From the NCBI GenBank assembly GCA_001247695.2, contig LGRX02025931.1, positions 1 through 64,000 of the forward strand: a DNA stretch of 64,000 nucleotides, in the 5' to 3' direction. Under the pieces are notes generated by a model. The model searched no databases and had not been told where the DNA came from. It was given only the letters and a program-made list of their open reading frames with translations. The stretch's first letter is position 1, and each line of letters begins with the position of its first letter. Positions 32,521-45,066 of the stretch are shown here, one piece after another. The translations under genes were made by a program, and so were the position numbers. The stretch comes from Cymbomonas tetramitiformis (Eukaryota > Chlorophyta > Pyramimonadophyceae > Pyramimonadales > Pyramimonadaceae).

Positions 32521-34879
32521 GGCAATTATGAACTCTCTCCAAAAATATCCCCCCCCCCTCCCCTCACCCCCTTCGACTTCACGGTTACACCACCTCTCTC
32601 TCTATCACACTCCCCTGTCTCTTAAATGTCTTATAACTCCATGCATGTCAAAAGTGGTGAGCGTGAAGGGCTGTTCCAGTCCCACACGTGCAGCGCCCCT
32701 CCCCTCCTTGCTTGTCCGGGCCATACGTAGAGTGACGAATTTATAATTTTTCAAACAGATTTAAAGTAGAAAGCAATTTTCTTTGGGGAGGGTATGTTTT
32801 CGAGGGGGGAGAAATAACGCAATACTACTTCTATTCTAATATGAATCCTTTTCTTTTCTAAAATAATGATTTTTTTTTACCAAAAGATGATACCGCTGCG
32901 AAAAACAGTCGGAAACTTAGCGTCGTTATATTGAAAAATGTAGGACTCTAGCTGTATTTATGTATTTATGTATTTCCATAGCGTTCGTATCTTGCGGCTA
33001 CGTTTGGCATCGCGTATCACAGTTGTTGTCCGATAAGCACTGCAATATGTAAGATAGCTCCGCCTTCGTCTTTTTTTGGGTTAGCGAATGATAGGAACCG
33101 CAGTCGATCGATCGTCGATACGAGGATTTTCGTTCTCAAATTTAATTGGTTAAAAGGCGTCGTCGTTCCTTCAAAGTTCAAACGCTTAGTCGAGATCCCA
33201 GTTTGAGAAATACTTTTGCGTCCGAACCTGGCGGCCAGATCACTGTCTGACGTGCGGCCAGAAGCTTTTGTGTGGGAATTTTGCAGGCGGATGTGAGCAG
33301 TGTTTTGTTTTGTATGGTTGTCCATTGTCACGATGACCTCATATATGTTTCATGTTTCTCTGCGCTGCTAACTCAGGATCCGTTGTTTGTTGCCAAGTCT
33401 GCGTGCTCGGCTTTTCTGCGCGATTGCTGAGACATTTCTCTTTTGCTAATGCGCAACCACAACTGCTCCGCATGTCCGCATCTCCTTGTTTTGATGTTTG
33501 ACAATTTTGTGCACATGCCTTGTCTGCACTTTTTTGCGATCATGTGTTTTAGAAACGCGAGCTTGTTTTTAGAATTTGTGTAGGAACTGTTGCGCCATGT
33601 GTTCTTATTCGAAGAGGTGATCTGGGGATCTACCCTGGCGGGATTCACCCCGGTCTTGGTTGGCCATGCTACCGTACTAATCTTTAGGACTGCACTACTT
33701 TCCTTGGCTGACATGAAATATTTTGCGTTGCTTGTTCTTCTTCGCACCGACTGGCAGCAATGTATATCGTTCATCCTGCAGGAGCGACGGGAGGATGCGC
33801 CAAGCGTTTTGGGATGTTGGCGGCGACCGGCAAGGAAGACGTGCCAGCGTTCTGGGATCTTGGCGCGAACCGGCTGCAGTGCAACTTCTCGGTTTTGGTA
33901 GATTGCGTGTATTCCCCGCACTGTGCCTTCTTCTCTAGTTCAGCATGTTAACATTTCTTTGTCCGAGTTACCGGCAGTTTCAGCTAATAACTACACAGGG
34001 TGGTAATACGTAAACACCATTTAAGTTTCTTGCTCACACAATGTTTATTGTTCTTATTCTGCTTCTGCGTAGTTTATCAGTTTTGCACCGAATTTGTAAA
34101 TAATTTAGCACAGCAGAGATACTCATAAAGGCCAACAAAACATCATACCAATTCACCTTTCATACACAACCAAAAATTTCCTAAACCCTCGACATGTCAT
34201 GCCAATTGTTTTCGAAAGTTGAAAAGTAGATAGCAAAAGTTACGAACATTCTTTCTACTTCATGTTCGCCATAAGATATACCTTAAAATTCTGCTATCAC
34301 CTAATCAGCATGAAAGATATTTGCACCATATTAGAGTTGATTCTGAGCCCGATGCGAGAGTACAGCGGGGGGGACTGTGAGATATCCACAAATGACACAT
34401 AGCAAGAAATTTACCCTTAACAGATCTTACTTTGTATAAGCTTACATCCTATGAGGGCACCAAATACAACGACATGTTCCCTCTATTGCTTACAAAACCA
34501 CAAGAGTCCTACAGTAAAATCTACAAGAGCAAGTTCGTAGATGTCTTGTGGACAGGATACCCAGCTCTTCAGTTTGCGTCAATACATCACCAAATAAATA
34601 GAGCATTACTTGGACTCATCTGAAACTCCCAGTGCTTCCATAGCAATCCTCGACTGGCGATCTTTGTGCCAAGCTTTGCCCTGCATATATTGATTCCCCC
34701 TCTTACTTCTTCGCAGGCACTCGTACGACCTAAGCATACATATTGTTGATCCTATTCACCATGTCCTTTGACAGAAAATCTACTTTACTCAAAGTTCAAA
34801 CGCGCGCGTCATTCTCTACGTAACCTAAGGCCATGCACTAACAAGATCAAACAAATACACACATTATCCGGGAAGCCCT
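32521..34879. other. no gene recognised
   Basis: Starts with a C-rich tract (32552-32575) and is otherwise AT-rich. The largest open frames (about 33373-33921 minus) are Lys/Arg/Ser-rich without motifs and overlap open frames on the other strand. The last 250 bp are likely the 3' UTR and flank of the TRAP-beta gene. Confidence 0.45.
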
Positions 34880-36949
34880 TTAGATAACAAAAGATCGCCG
34901 CAGGGTCCAGAGGAACACTGTGATACATATAAGGATTGAGGGCAGCACCTTGAGGGCCATGGTGTTGCCCATGAACAACGCGAAGAGCACAGCACTCAGG
35001 CTACCGAACACCTTCCACTCACCCTGAAGTTCATACCAGACAAACACTTTAAAAGCTTGCCAAGCTTACCAGACGGGAGTTCAAAACTACACCGAGGCAA
35101 TGCAAAGAACTATCACGCATTTGGAGCACTGTCATGCAACTGACGGGCATTTTCACGGATCAACCCTGAAACTGTATTTTTGCGAAGAACAGGGAAAAAA
35201 AACATCGTCGGATTGGTAGCGCAGGCATTGGTAACATATACAAAACGGTTGCTTCGTCCGAAAGTGCGAGGGTAAGTTAGCACGTGCATGCGAATGCCGT
35301 GTGTGAAATCTTCACAAAATATTGAAAAACATGTAGTATATTTAAACTCGGACAACAAGAGCGACTTTAAACTCTCTTCAGCGTGGCAGGTTTCCTGGTC
35401 ATCAGGCAGCAAGCTCAGGAGGGTCGCGGTTTGTCACCTCCGTCCTTACGAAACCCAGGGTAAGATACTTCCCCACTTGCAAAGCCATCTTCATGTACTT
35501 TTCCGCAGAGGACAGCACCTTGCCAACGGGGAGGCTGGAGCCAACAACCTGGACACAAGCAAGAGAACGCCGTTTTTCAGAGACGAGGTGGAACACCCCT
35601 CCAAGATCGAAGGACAATGCAAGAAGATTCACCACTTTCAGAGCCCACCTGTGGTTCATCAGTATCCGAGGTGGGAAGATAAGTGACCTTCGCCGGTTGA
35701 TTCATAAGAGGCCCAGCATACTGTGAAAAAAGAATATAGGTTAGCAACTCGAGTGATCTGGAACTTGGAAACTATGATGCGGCGGTGTAATAGAGGCAAC
35801 GTAAGGATCGCAACATTCTTCTTCTCGTCACTTCATCCAAGGACAGGCAAGATGCACAAAATGCACCTTGGGTTTCACAATAATCGTGTGATTCACGCTG
35901 GCTCCGGCAGCGATTCGAGTCCAACTCTGAGAGGCTTCTCCTTCAACCTGATCAGCAAGCGTTAAGGTTTTTAGCAGAACGACAGGTGTGTACGGAACTC
36001 ATGAAAAGATTGCGTGGCAACTTCGCAGAGTCCCTGTCCTCAAAACAGACAGTTGAGGAGCATGCATACGCCAGGCGAAGGCACTATCCAGGAAGGTTGC
36101 AAAAGATGCCCTAGTGGAAAACTTTTCAGCATGGAACAGAACGTACCACTTCATACAAGTCGCCCCAAGATGCATCAGTCAGATCTACACTGAAAGCGGC
36201 GCTGCAAGCACCCACAAGCAGCCGCAGCACAACCGCCCATCACCTATCAGAGTGCTGTAAGCTGGGCTGGAAAAACAAAAGGCTTGTCGTGAAAAGTGCA
36301 CTGTCACCTACCTGCCTCCCGTATTGAAGATCCCATACGTCACTGTAATGTTAGAGAACTCCACAAGCACGTCTTCAGCAATAACCTGTACCCACAGAGA
36401 ACGGTTCAGTGAGTCGCAAGGCTACAGGACAAAATGAAACAAGTATGTCAAGTGGGAGAAACTGCATGGAAGAGTAAGACCCTCAAAGCAGGTCACCGCG
36501 AATAGAAAGAAGCAGGGCAAACTAGCAGTGGTCGCACTGACCACAGAAAAAATAGCGAAAATACAGGTACTGATCTCAGAGCAAATAACACGGGGAAGCC
36601 AAAAGCCTCAAGAAGTTTCTGGAATCCTATCAGGAGAGGAAACAATGTCGATGATCTACTGTGTTAAACCGTGCATTAGATCGTGCAGCATCGTAGAGTA
36701 CACGTAGAGCGGGATGTAAACTACAGGGTATGCCTGCTGACATATTGAGCAAAATTTCGAGAAATTTAAGAAGGAGAACAGGAATAGATGCCCGACGGTC
36801 AGCGTCACCTTGCGTACTAAGAGCTGTGCCTCATAGGACCGATCGATCGGCTCAGTCTCAATTTCGTCTTCATCATAGTCCGCATTGGAACCCAAAGCAA
36901 AGGCAAGAACTGCGAAGCAAAAAATTGCGTGTTTTCGTGAAGGAATCAT
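34880..36949 (-). CDS. SSR2: translocon-associated protein subunit beta (TRAP-beta/SSR2), seven exons
   Basis: Exons on the minus strand: 36949-36809, 36385-36312, 36201-36147, 35947-35867, 35720-35649, 35548-35450 and 35023-34880 (TAA). All introns are GT-AG and all junction phases agree, giving 221 residues. The N-terminus MIPSRKHAIFCFAVLAFALG is a signal peptide followed by an acidic stretch and SYEAQLLVRK. The lumenal domain reads VIAEDVLVEFSNITVTYGIF, NTGGSAAFSVDLTDASW, then SWTRIAAGASVNHTIIVKPK, the pattern of TRAP-beta (YNxG.S.A.DV.L.D, W..I.AG..V.H...). A membrane segment, SLSAVLFALFMGNTMALKV to ILICITVFLW, and a short basic tail follow. In other eukaryotes the protein sits in the ER membrane beside Sec61 and aids translocation. 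The length is slightly above the usual 180-190. This is the one clear host housekeeping gene here. Confidence 0.85.
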
Positions 36950-37596
36950 ACTTTATTTAGTGGTTACGATCTATTCTTTAGTATTTCTGCTACGGAGGCT
37001 GATGATTGATCCCGTTCCGAAGTTAACCTGCACGGGAACGAAAAATGATCACAAAAGTCCGAGTTGAAGGTAACCCGCGCACCGAACTTTGTGCGGATTT
37101 CCCGGATCAGCCAGTCGAATGAGGTGGGAGGACGCGTTGGCGATGTCTCGATTGGACAATTTATTTCATGTCGCACCCAAGCCGATTTTTATAAATTTGG
37201 GGAACGCCAGAGAGGAGCTCCACAGATCACATCTGGGCTGGGCACTGGGCACTGGGCACTGGGCTGAAAAGAGCTGCTGCGTGGTCCGCCAGATCAATTC
37301 CTATCTCACACAACGCACAATTATGACTGTTGACTCTTCATTACTCTCTTGTCTCTACTAGACTCTCGATTCTATGACCCTTGAAAGGTTGAATACGGCA
37401 ATGCCTATACAGTACCCGAAAGGCTCCTTGGGTCCAATTGGACCCACGGGCCATAAAAACCTTCAGTGTCAGAGCTACAAAGGCTGGGGGCGACTTGGAG
37501 CCGAATCCAAGATACTTTGGGGGTCGTTTGACTTAATGTTGGTGAGGGGGTGGCAAGGCATTCGAGAATTCCAAGACTTCTTCATGTGGGATTGCA
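36950..37596. other. upstream region of the TRAP-beta gene
   Basis: Presumed promoter and 5' flank of the TRAP-beta gene. No clear TATA box is placed. A (GGGCACT)n microsatellite lies at 37238-37264. On the minus strand 37176-36964 an open frame includes SFDWLIREIRTKFGARV, but it has no partner motif and I do not call it. Confidence 0.35.
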
Positions 37597-38060
37597 TGGC
37601 TACTATCCCATGGTCCTTGTGGGAGGACCATAATCGATTTTGGTCCTCCCACAAGGACCAACTTTCCATGAATTTTCTTGACACCCTAACCTTCGCTTGG
37701 ACTCATACCCACCGGATCATTTTGCCATAGGGGTCTATACTTTGGCATGTTGTGCCTCATGAGGCGTCAAACTTTATATGCTGGTCCCCACACTCGCGTA
37801 TGTGCACGGGCCACGGGGGTGTCACTTTTTTGGCTTGAAATTTCCAAGATTTTTGCGTATTGCCCGCGCGTGTCTACCCATGCACCTTTGACTCACATTT
37901 GCGGCATGAAGACTAATTGCGATGCAAATTTTGACTTGACACTACAGATCGGGCAACTCGCGAACTTTTGAACGTGGATTCCGAAATTTTCATCCGGGGC
38001 ACCAGGTGCCATCTAGGGTTCGGCTTTTGATGGTCGTTGTGGGAGGACCAACAATGTTTT
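37597..38060. mobile_element. TGGCTACTATCC-family MITE, partial copy
   Basis: Starts TGGCTACTATCCCATGGTCC at 37597, followed by a nested palindrome (GGTCCTTGTGGGAGGACC, then its inverse at 37644). A single GGTCGTTGTGGGAGGACC at 38030 may mark the other side. The expected terminal GGATAGTAGCCA is missing, so the right end is lost or rearranged. No coding sequence. Confidence 0.5.
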
Positions 38061-38238
38061 GACTTTGTCATTACTCTCAACGTAAATGTTATATTATTAT
38101 TATTATTGTTAATGTTTTGAATGTTTTTACGAAGAGTGTGATATACATATATATATATATAGTTAAGATATATATTCACAGCTTCAGAAAACAGTCGGGA
38201 ACGGGCAAAACGGCTAAGACAATTTGATAACAAAATGT

Positions 38239-38431
38239 TGAAATCTGTATAGGCAGCCCTGACCGGGAGTCCCGGTGCTGGCCCCTATGACAGACTCCTA
38301 GGACCAACACTGGACTGCTGACTGATTTGTAGGTTCGTGTTGTGACACACGCTGTGTCACAGGTAGGCTAGACTCTGAGACCGTCCGAGACCGTTCCGGG
38401 TATATCTAGCTTAGGGTTTATTTATCTTATA
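38239..38431. repeat. 193-bp direct repeat, left copy
   Basis: TGAAATCTGTATAGGCAGCC to GGTTTATTTATCTTATA, nearly identical to 39303-39494. The right copy continues CA, so the repeat could be an LTR-like unit with TG..CA ends. The copy is cut by the MITE starting at 38432. Confidence 0.75.
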
Positions 38432-39290
38432 TGGCTACCGCCCGACAGTCCTTGTGGGAGGACCGAAACGGCGTTGGGTCCTCCCACAAGGACCGGTGTT
38501 GCGGGAATTTGTTAGCCGTCCTCTTGACGGTCTTAGTGCCTACCCTTCGGTTTTTAGTATACTTAGGACTTAAACTGAGTGTCCATATGCGCCATCAACC
38601 GTATATCGTCATAAAATGACTATATCCAATGCATTTGTAGCATGTACCCTATCATTTTTGAGTTGCAACTTTTGGAGGACGTTGAAAAACATGCCATGCC
38701 ATTCAAATATTTTTATTCAATAGAATTCCAGGTCAAACAAGCCGCACAAGTACAAAATTTCATCCTCACATCATACCCAATCATACTTGCAAGATTATAC
38801 ATGTTGGCGACCTCGTATTGGGTGTATATACGCACTCAAATCGACCTTACACCTGTAAAAAACATTTTTGATCCAAGGTTTTCAAATGTTTTTTTCGGTA
38901 CTACGGATACTATGAATGCCAAATAGTGTTCGGATATGATAGATGTATGATGTGCCACGTCGCATACTTCATGTCAACATGTTTATCGATTTTTAGAATG
39001 CTTAAGCATGTCAATATGTGCAGTAGTCTACTCGGAACATTGCTTTGGAATTCGGCGAGAGCAGATTTTTGGATGGCCGATTTTGATGAAATCTACTTTT
39101 TTCGTGGGTGCATGACATTGTGAGGGATATATACCGCAGTATTGTGGATTCCGAAGATGTTGTACATTGTAGAGGGCACGAATAGGTCATGTTGAAGTAT
39201 TTTTTAAGTGCAGTGGGCACTAGGAAGGCCACTTAGTAAGTGTAGGTGGGTTGGGAACTTCCGGTCCTTGTGGGAGGACCGGCCTTTTTA
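38432..39290. mobile_element. TGGCTAC-family MITE, diverged copy between direct repeats
   Basis: Starts TGGCTACCGCCCGACAGTCC and has the paired hairpins GTCCTTGTGGGAGGACC and GGTCCTCCCACAAGGACC. The internal AATGCATTTGTAGCATG resembles copy A (15.3 kb). GGTCCTTGTGGGAGGACC at 39263 stands near the right side, but the terminal TAGCCA is not found. No coding sequence. Confidence 0.5.
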
Positions 39291-39302
39291 TTTAATTTCT
39301 GC

Positions 39303-39494
39303 TGAAATCTGTATAGGCAGCCCTGACTGGGAGTCCCGGTCAGGCCCCTATGACAGATCCCTAGGACCAACACTGGACTGCTGACTGATCTGTAGGTTCG
39401 TACTGTGACACACGCGGTGTCACAGGTAGGCTAGACTCCGAAACCGTCCGAGACCGTTCCGGGTATATCTAGCTTAGGGTTTATTTATCTTATA
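39303..39494. repeat. 193-bp direct repeat, right copy
   Basis: Second copy of the 38239-38431 repeat, with scattered substitutions. The pair flanks the MITE copy, so it may be an LTR pair around a collapsed interior or a duplicated relic. Confidence 0.75.
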
Positions 39495-40473
39495 CAGTTT
39501 ATCCACACGAGTACGGGACTTTCTGATATCTAGTGTACTTGGATATTCCGGTAGGTCGTGGCCCCATCCACGCTTTTATTCCACTTGCTATCTTGGCCAT
39601 GATTGGCTAAGCAGCCGCTTGAAGAGGTGGTGCGCACTTGCGCGTTTGGGTGCGACTAGGATTTGGGGCATGGCTTTGCGGTAGACGTCTTTTCTGCGGC
39701 TGCGAGTCATGGGCACCGCGCGTTGCTATTGCTCGATTTTGGCAATGTTCATCTACGTTATTTACCTGCCCTGATCCCGCTGGTTTACGTATTTTGGGCT
39801 GGTGCTCCGGACACCTTCGACCACGACGACATCTGCAAGTGCCCCACGCTCGTTTCGCCTCTCCGCACGTTCTGCCGTTACGCCTTTCCTCCATTTCCGC
39901 CACAACACCCAAACGTGCAGCCGCGCATCATCTTTTCTCTGGCTTTCAGAGTATGGCAGCATCTACACGAGCTCGCAAACGCCTATTGAGGGATTCCGAC
40001 TTGGACGCCTCAATACGGCTTTTGGATGCGGTTCGGGACACTCCGACCGCTAGCACCCCACCTGTGGTGCCCCCTGCTGCTTCCAGCAACACCGACGCTG
40101 CTGTCGCGTTGCGGAAGCACCTGGTCGACCAACATGCCACGGTTGACGCGGTGTACAAGGGGCGCTTGCATCGGGCTTGGGCCAAGGGTATCCGCGAGGA
40201 TATCCTTGGTTCCAAGAAACATCATTATCGTGGTACTGACGACACCGACCGCCTCTCCGAGTTGGTGGTGCAGCTTCGGACCGAGTTTGAGTCCGCTGGG
40301 CTGGACTTGGCCCCCTTTGACCTCGACGACCCCACCTCTCTGGTTATCGAGAAGGTTAATGGGCTCCTCTATGACGTCTTGGCCCTCGTCGTGGAGCGGA
40401 ACTCTGTGGCTGGCAACTGGATAACGGGGTCATTTTGTAGCTACCCCCTACCATTTTCGTAGCTACTGTGACA

Positions 40474-40596
40474 TTTTTGTAGGTGTCCCAGAACCGACCG
40501 GGAATTTCCCCCGGAAATTCTGGGACAAGCTTCGTTTTTGTAGGTGTCCCAGAACCGACCGGGAATTTCCCCCGGAAATTCTGGGACAATCTTCGT
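40474..40596. repeat. two 61-bp tandem units at the left end of the SWIM element
   Basis: TTTTTGTAGGTGTCCCAGAA starts at 40474 and 40535. Each unit contains the palindrome GGGAATTTCCCCCGGAAATTC and a fold CCCAGAA...TTCTGGG. A diverged version (TCCCGATTCTCCTATAAGGG) is found at the 56.2-kb remnant. Confidence 0.75.
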
Positions 40597-40719
40597 TCCC
40601 TTATAGGGGAAAGGGGAAAATCCCTGGAAATTCCCGGGGTCTATCCCAGTGTTCCAGTGTGCGCAAGGATGCATCTCCACGCAGCCAAACCGTCATGTAG
40701 CTCAAAGTAAAACGGTGTC

Positions 40720-40787
40720 GAGGGCAGGACTCGAACTCGTAATCTATTGTTCGTGAGCTCAACGCATCACCAGTGTGCTATGCCATC
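40720..40787 (-). other. tRNA-like sequence, probably a pseudo-tRNA
   Basis: On the minus strand GATGGCA pairs with TGCCCTC at six of seven positions. TAGCACACTGG matches the A box and AGTTCGAGTCC the B box. The length is 68 nt. The anticodon arm is weak (GTTG/CAAT with an A-A mismatch) around GCTCACG, which would give TCA, and the T stem pairs at only three of five positions. It is likely a decayed tRNA or SINE head inside the transposon. Confidence 0.35.
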
Positions 40788-41499
40788 CCTTTAAAGGAAG
40801 ACCAGGAAAAAACTATATATAAGACATTATACAAATCGTCGACCAGAACATTCGTCTTGCATCTATATATCGACCGCTCGATCGACCGACCAATCGCGAT
40901 ATAGTGACTGCCAACTGTGCGATAGGGAGCACAACGTGTACATACGTCAGCGTTATCACCTGGCTTGTGGATGTGCGTTGACGTGGCCGGGGTTTCTGGA
41001 CTTATATTTAATATTGCTAATGGAGTGCCGTGGACGAAGCAGACGGATTGAATCTTAACGGTTTCTTGCGAATTACACAAAACATCCGACGTTGCATTTA
41101 GCCAGAGCGACGGGAGAAGTTACGATGCCCCACGACCCGATCAGGATCTACAATCTCGACGCGTCTCACCGACGCTCGTCGGAGTCTCGGAGCCGATAAT
41201 TACATTAGCCCGACGGAGCTAATTTTGAATAGAGACCGCCGCCAAAAAGGACACACTGTGTGCCAGCTCTCTGAGTGCCAGCGCTCTGTTACTTTTCCCA
41301 AAAGAATGTTTGAAAAACACCCACGATTTCTGTGCGGCGTAGCTGGCACTGAAATTTTGCATGCGGAGCCGGCAGTGAGATACTCCATGCCGTCTATTGG
41401 GTAGCCTGCAAACAGCTGGCGGGACTGGCCTGGCCCGCCATGCTACAAGATGTAGGCGAAGGTGCGCACTTTCTCCACTCACTCGACTTTTTTTTTTCT

Positions 41500-44400
41500 A
41501 TGGCTCCATCAACCTGCCAAGAGTACTCTCCTGGAGAGAAGGAGGAAAACGCTGTCCTGTCCATGTTTCAAGGCCCATCCCCGATTCCTCCTGTTCCTCC
41601 GCGGAGCCCGCTGAAACCAATCTCTGAAAATGAGCTCCTTCAGCAAAAGATAATGAACGAATGGGGCAAAACTAATACAGCTGTCCAACATTCTTCCCCT
41701 TCGGACAATTGTTTTGTTTCGGGCGAACTCGCTCAAGCCGCAACTAAGCTCGCTTCCTCACAGGATGAAGATACGGACTTCCAGCCCACGAAGAAACGCA
41801 CTCGGCCGGACGCCTTGAAGTTCGTCCCAAAGGTGAGCACTCCTATCCTTCCCCTCTCTCATCGTGTACCTGCTATTTTCTTTAAAAAAAACTTGTACAG
41901 AATAGATCTGGCTGTTTTGTAATTGTGTTGGCAATATGTGTTTTCTTTCAGGGCAAGCCCGGGGAGTGGCGGCCGTTTCACCCTGCGTTCAGCGCGAAGG
42001 CCCTTACCTTTTCCTCGTGCTCCGACGGCTTAAAATATCTGAAGCGTGATCCCTGTCGATGGCTGCGCATCGCCCCTGGAAAACGATCCCGTATTTACGG
42101 CTGTGATTCCCACCGGGGTGAAAACGGGGAACCATGCCCTGCGAAAGTCAAACTCCAGCAGAATGTTGACACCGGAAGGTGATACCCTCCCTCCTGTTCA
42201 GTGTGTTTCCTGTTTTATCAAATTTCAAAAAAAACCCCGTCGGGTTCCAAGTTCAGACATTATGTTTATGTTAAGGGATACCAGCACACCCTGCTTTGCG
42301 GGACCGACAGCCGGGTAACAACCGGGACAGCTGTGGACCCAGTCATGTATCATGGAAACCCGCCTTGGTCGGGCAGTGTTAGTTTCGGAATGGGGCGCAG
42401 CGTAGCCGGGGTAGTCGTAATGTCTGAACGCGGTTTACCCACGGATTATTTCTGCGGTTACTAACCTGCGTATGGTTTGTGCACACGCAGTTGGGACGCC
42501 CTTGACAACTCGGTGGCGCATGCAGCCAACGACAACCCTGTGGTGCAACACTCCGTCCGGTTCCGTGAAAACCGCAATGCTGTCGTGAAGCTTATTTCCA
42601 CACACAGTGGCAAACCGGTGTTCAGCAGAAACAAACACTTGGATGAGGCCTGGGATGGGACCGCGGAATCTCGCAAATACTTTCCAGACGCTGATGCCTC
42701 CCGGAAATTGGCACGTCAGCATCATCGGCAGACTGTTGGGGAGCAAGGTCCGGTGGACCTTGTGGTGGGGCTCGAAGAGTTCATAGATCAAAACTCCCCA
42801 CCTCAAGAACGTGCAGCATTCCTTGACTGGCAGAGTAAACAAAACCCGGTCACCCCTTTTGTGATGATGTACGAAAGGTACTGAATACCTTCTTTGCCCT
42901 CCCATATTCTTGCCTACCCTGTTATTATTCTTGTAGTATTCTTATCTTGTTGATGTCTTGTGAGTATCATCTGACCAAATAAAAGCGAGTTCCGGTTATT
43001 CACTTTTCAATAGGCAATCAATGTATTGAATGCGTATGTATTCCTCGCAGGTCCGATGAATTTGGTCCGTGCGTCGTGATGTCCAACACTGCCGTGGCTG
43101 AGAACATTCTTTTCGAGTGGCGATCCCATCTTCCCGCCAACATATTCACTTGCTCTGCTGACGGCACGTTTGGTCGGGAAGATGGTTCATATACACACTT
43201 GGACTTCGGCACCAACTCCATTGAATTTGAGAAGCCGCATCTATGGGATGATTTCGAGGACAAGCGGAGATGTCCGCACATGACGTTCCGTGTGTTTCTG
43301 TATGCCACTGCTAAGTCGGAGTCCACCTTTGCTTACAAGATTCCTTTGCTGGCTATGATAAGGTGTGTTCATACCCTGCCACTTGCCCAACTATTATCCC
43401 ACTTTCACTTGCAATATGTATTCCATGCTTGAATACTAGACTATTGTTTCTGAGAATATGTTTCCGATTTGTTTGACAGATATGCACGGCTGCGTTGGGA
43501 TCTGCAGCTTCCTATCTCTGTGGCCATTGGGGACCCGATGCGTTCTTTGTCCGCTGCCTGCACTTTGATCATTGAGGAGAAGTTCACCACTTCTGGTGAC
43601 CTTGTGAAGGTTGTCAACCCAAAGGATCGTGAGCATGTTCGGCGTCTCTGGCAAAAGGCGATCGAGAAGCACACACAGCCTGGCGCCATCCGTGAACGCT
43701 TCTTGCGGGATCACAACCTACTCGTGCGCATGCCAACTAAGGAGGCCTTCGACTTCACTTCGCGCGTTGCGGTAAAGTCTTACCGTCGACAAATGTACAC
43801 CGCGATCGTGACCGATTGCCATAACTTCCTGAAAGGCATCCACACTGGCTATTTTCTCGGAGCGACCGAGATTCCTGGGGTGACACCTGAAAGTCAATCT
43901 GAAGAGCGCCTTCACCGAGAAGATCATAGATATGTGAAAGCGGGTGCCTCTCATCTTGTCGTCCTCACCCAGTCTTTCCCCACACTCTTGAAGCTGCGCG
44001 CTTGGGATGGGATTGGAGTGAGCCACAAGCTGCTCACGACACCGCTCCCGTACATCGCCCTTGCGCAAGCTTTGGTGCGAGCTGAATGTGCCGTCGAGTT
44101 TTCTCAAGCCCGCTTGTACAAGTCGCGGGAGGGCTATGATTTCTACTACGTGAACAAGGAGGCCCTCCTCGACAAGCCGATGTCGGAGTTTCGAATCAAG
44201 AAGTTCCGGACCATCCTGAACGACTCAGGTATGCACTCCTCCCCTTGTGTTAGACTATCTTATCCTTCCCATCCTGCCTTCTTACTTGTTGACAATCTTC
44301 TTGTGTTGCATTGTGCACTAATATATTGCGGGGTGTCTCAATAGAGGACACGACTGAGCTATTCAAGGACACCTCCGTGGTGGAGAAGTACTTCGACAAC

Positions 44401-44622
44401 ATTGTCGAGGTGTGTCTGTCTGTGGATGACACGGGGAACATTTTAGACGGCACCTCCTGCACCTGCGAGTGGTTCCTTCGGTTCCGTGCCCAGTGTGGGC
44501 ACATCCTCTGCGTCCGCCACCTGATGCACGAGGTGGATGTTTTCACCATGACCGCGGAGGCCTTCCCCAAGAACAAGCCGAAGACCATGGCACAAAAACG
44601 GGCTTTTGAAGCTAACAAGTAA
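41500..44622 (+). CDS. SWIM zinc-finger, MULE-like transposase gene, about seven exons
   Basis: Exons: 41500-41832, 41952-42178, 42257-42314, about 42491-42877, 43051-43362, 43480-44228 and 44345-44622 (TAA). The introns are GT-AG. All junctions fit except exon 3 to 4, which is one base out. Order of features: a Pro/Ser-rich start; a FAR1/MULE-type Cys/His region (CRWLRIAPGKRSRIYGCDSH, then GEPCPAKVKLQ); IFTCSADGTFGRE, which could hold the first catalytic Asp; ISVAIGDPMRSLSAACTLII, a possible second Asp site; and a C-terminal SWIM finger CTCEWFLRFRAQCGHILCVRH (CxCx9CxH). SWIM fingers follow the DDE domain in many MULE transposases. Its place between the TIRs suggests it is the element's own transposase. 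A clear third acidic residue was not assigned. Confidence 0.6.
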
Positions 44623-44927
44623 ACGTAGTTGTGTAGAGTTGACTTGATTCTGCTATGTAGGATCCGTGCGCGTTAGATCCTAGATATTAAAAAAAACATC
44701 TATATGCTCCAATATGAGCTGACCTGTAAAACATGCAAGCTCTGATATGAGCTGCAATTAAAGCCTTTGATAGTATCTTATTGCTAAATGCTTTGTCTCA
44801 ATTATATTCCTTTATTAACATGCTCTCAAGTGTCTTTCTATATATTTTGGCACTGTGTATTCATCGTGCATTCTTTAATCAGTCAGTTTTTGGTTATCAG
44901 CAATTTCTGGATTTTGCGGTCCGACAC

Positions 44928-45066
44928 TTTTGTAGCTACAGCTACAAAACGGGCCAACCCGGCAGCTTTTGTAGCTATAGCTACAAAACGGGCCACCCCG
45001 GCAGCTTTTGTAGCTATAGCTACAAAACGGGCCACCCCGGCAGCTTTTGTAGCTAAGCTACAAATC
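44928..45066. repeat. four 39-bp palindromic units at the right end of the SWIM element
   Basis: Each unit is TTTTGTAGCTATAGCTACAAAA-like (22-bp palindrome; starts 44928, 44967, 45006, 45045) followed by CGGGCCACCCCGGCAGC. The palindrome half equals the terminal TIR motif TTTTGTAGCTA, so each unit offers two head-to-head copies of the putative transposase site. Confidence 0.85.

Noticed and set aside
33373..33921. A 182-codon minus-strand frame
   Set aside because: It overlaps open frames on the opposite strand, is Lys/Arg/Ser-rich and has no recognisable motif or promoter.
37064..37361. Small frames upstream of TRAP-beta
   Set aside because: They are short, run into a GGGCACT microsatellite and lack conserved motifs; more likely 5' flank.
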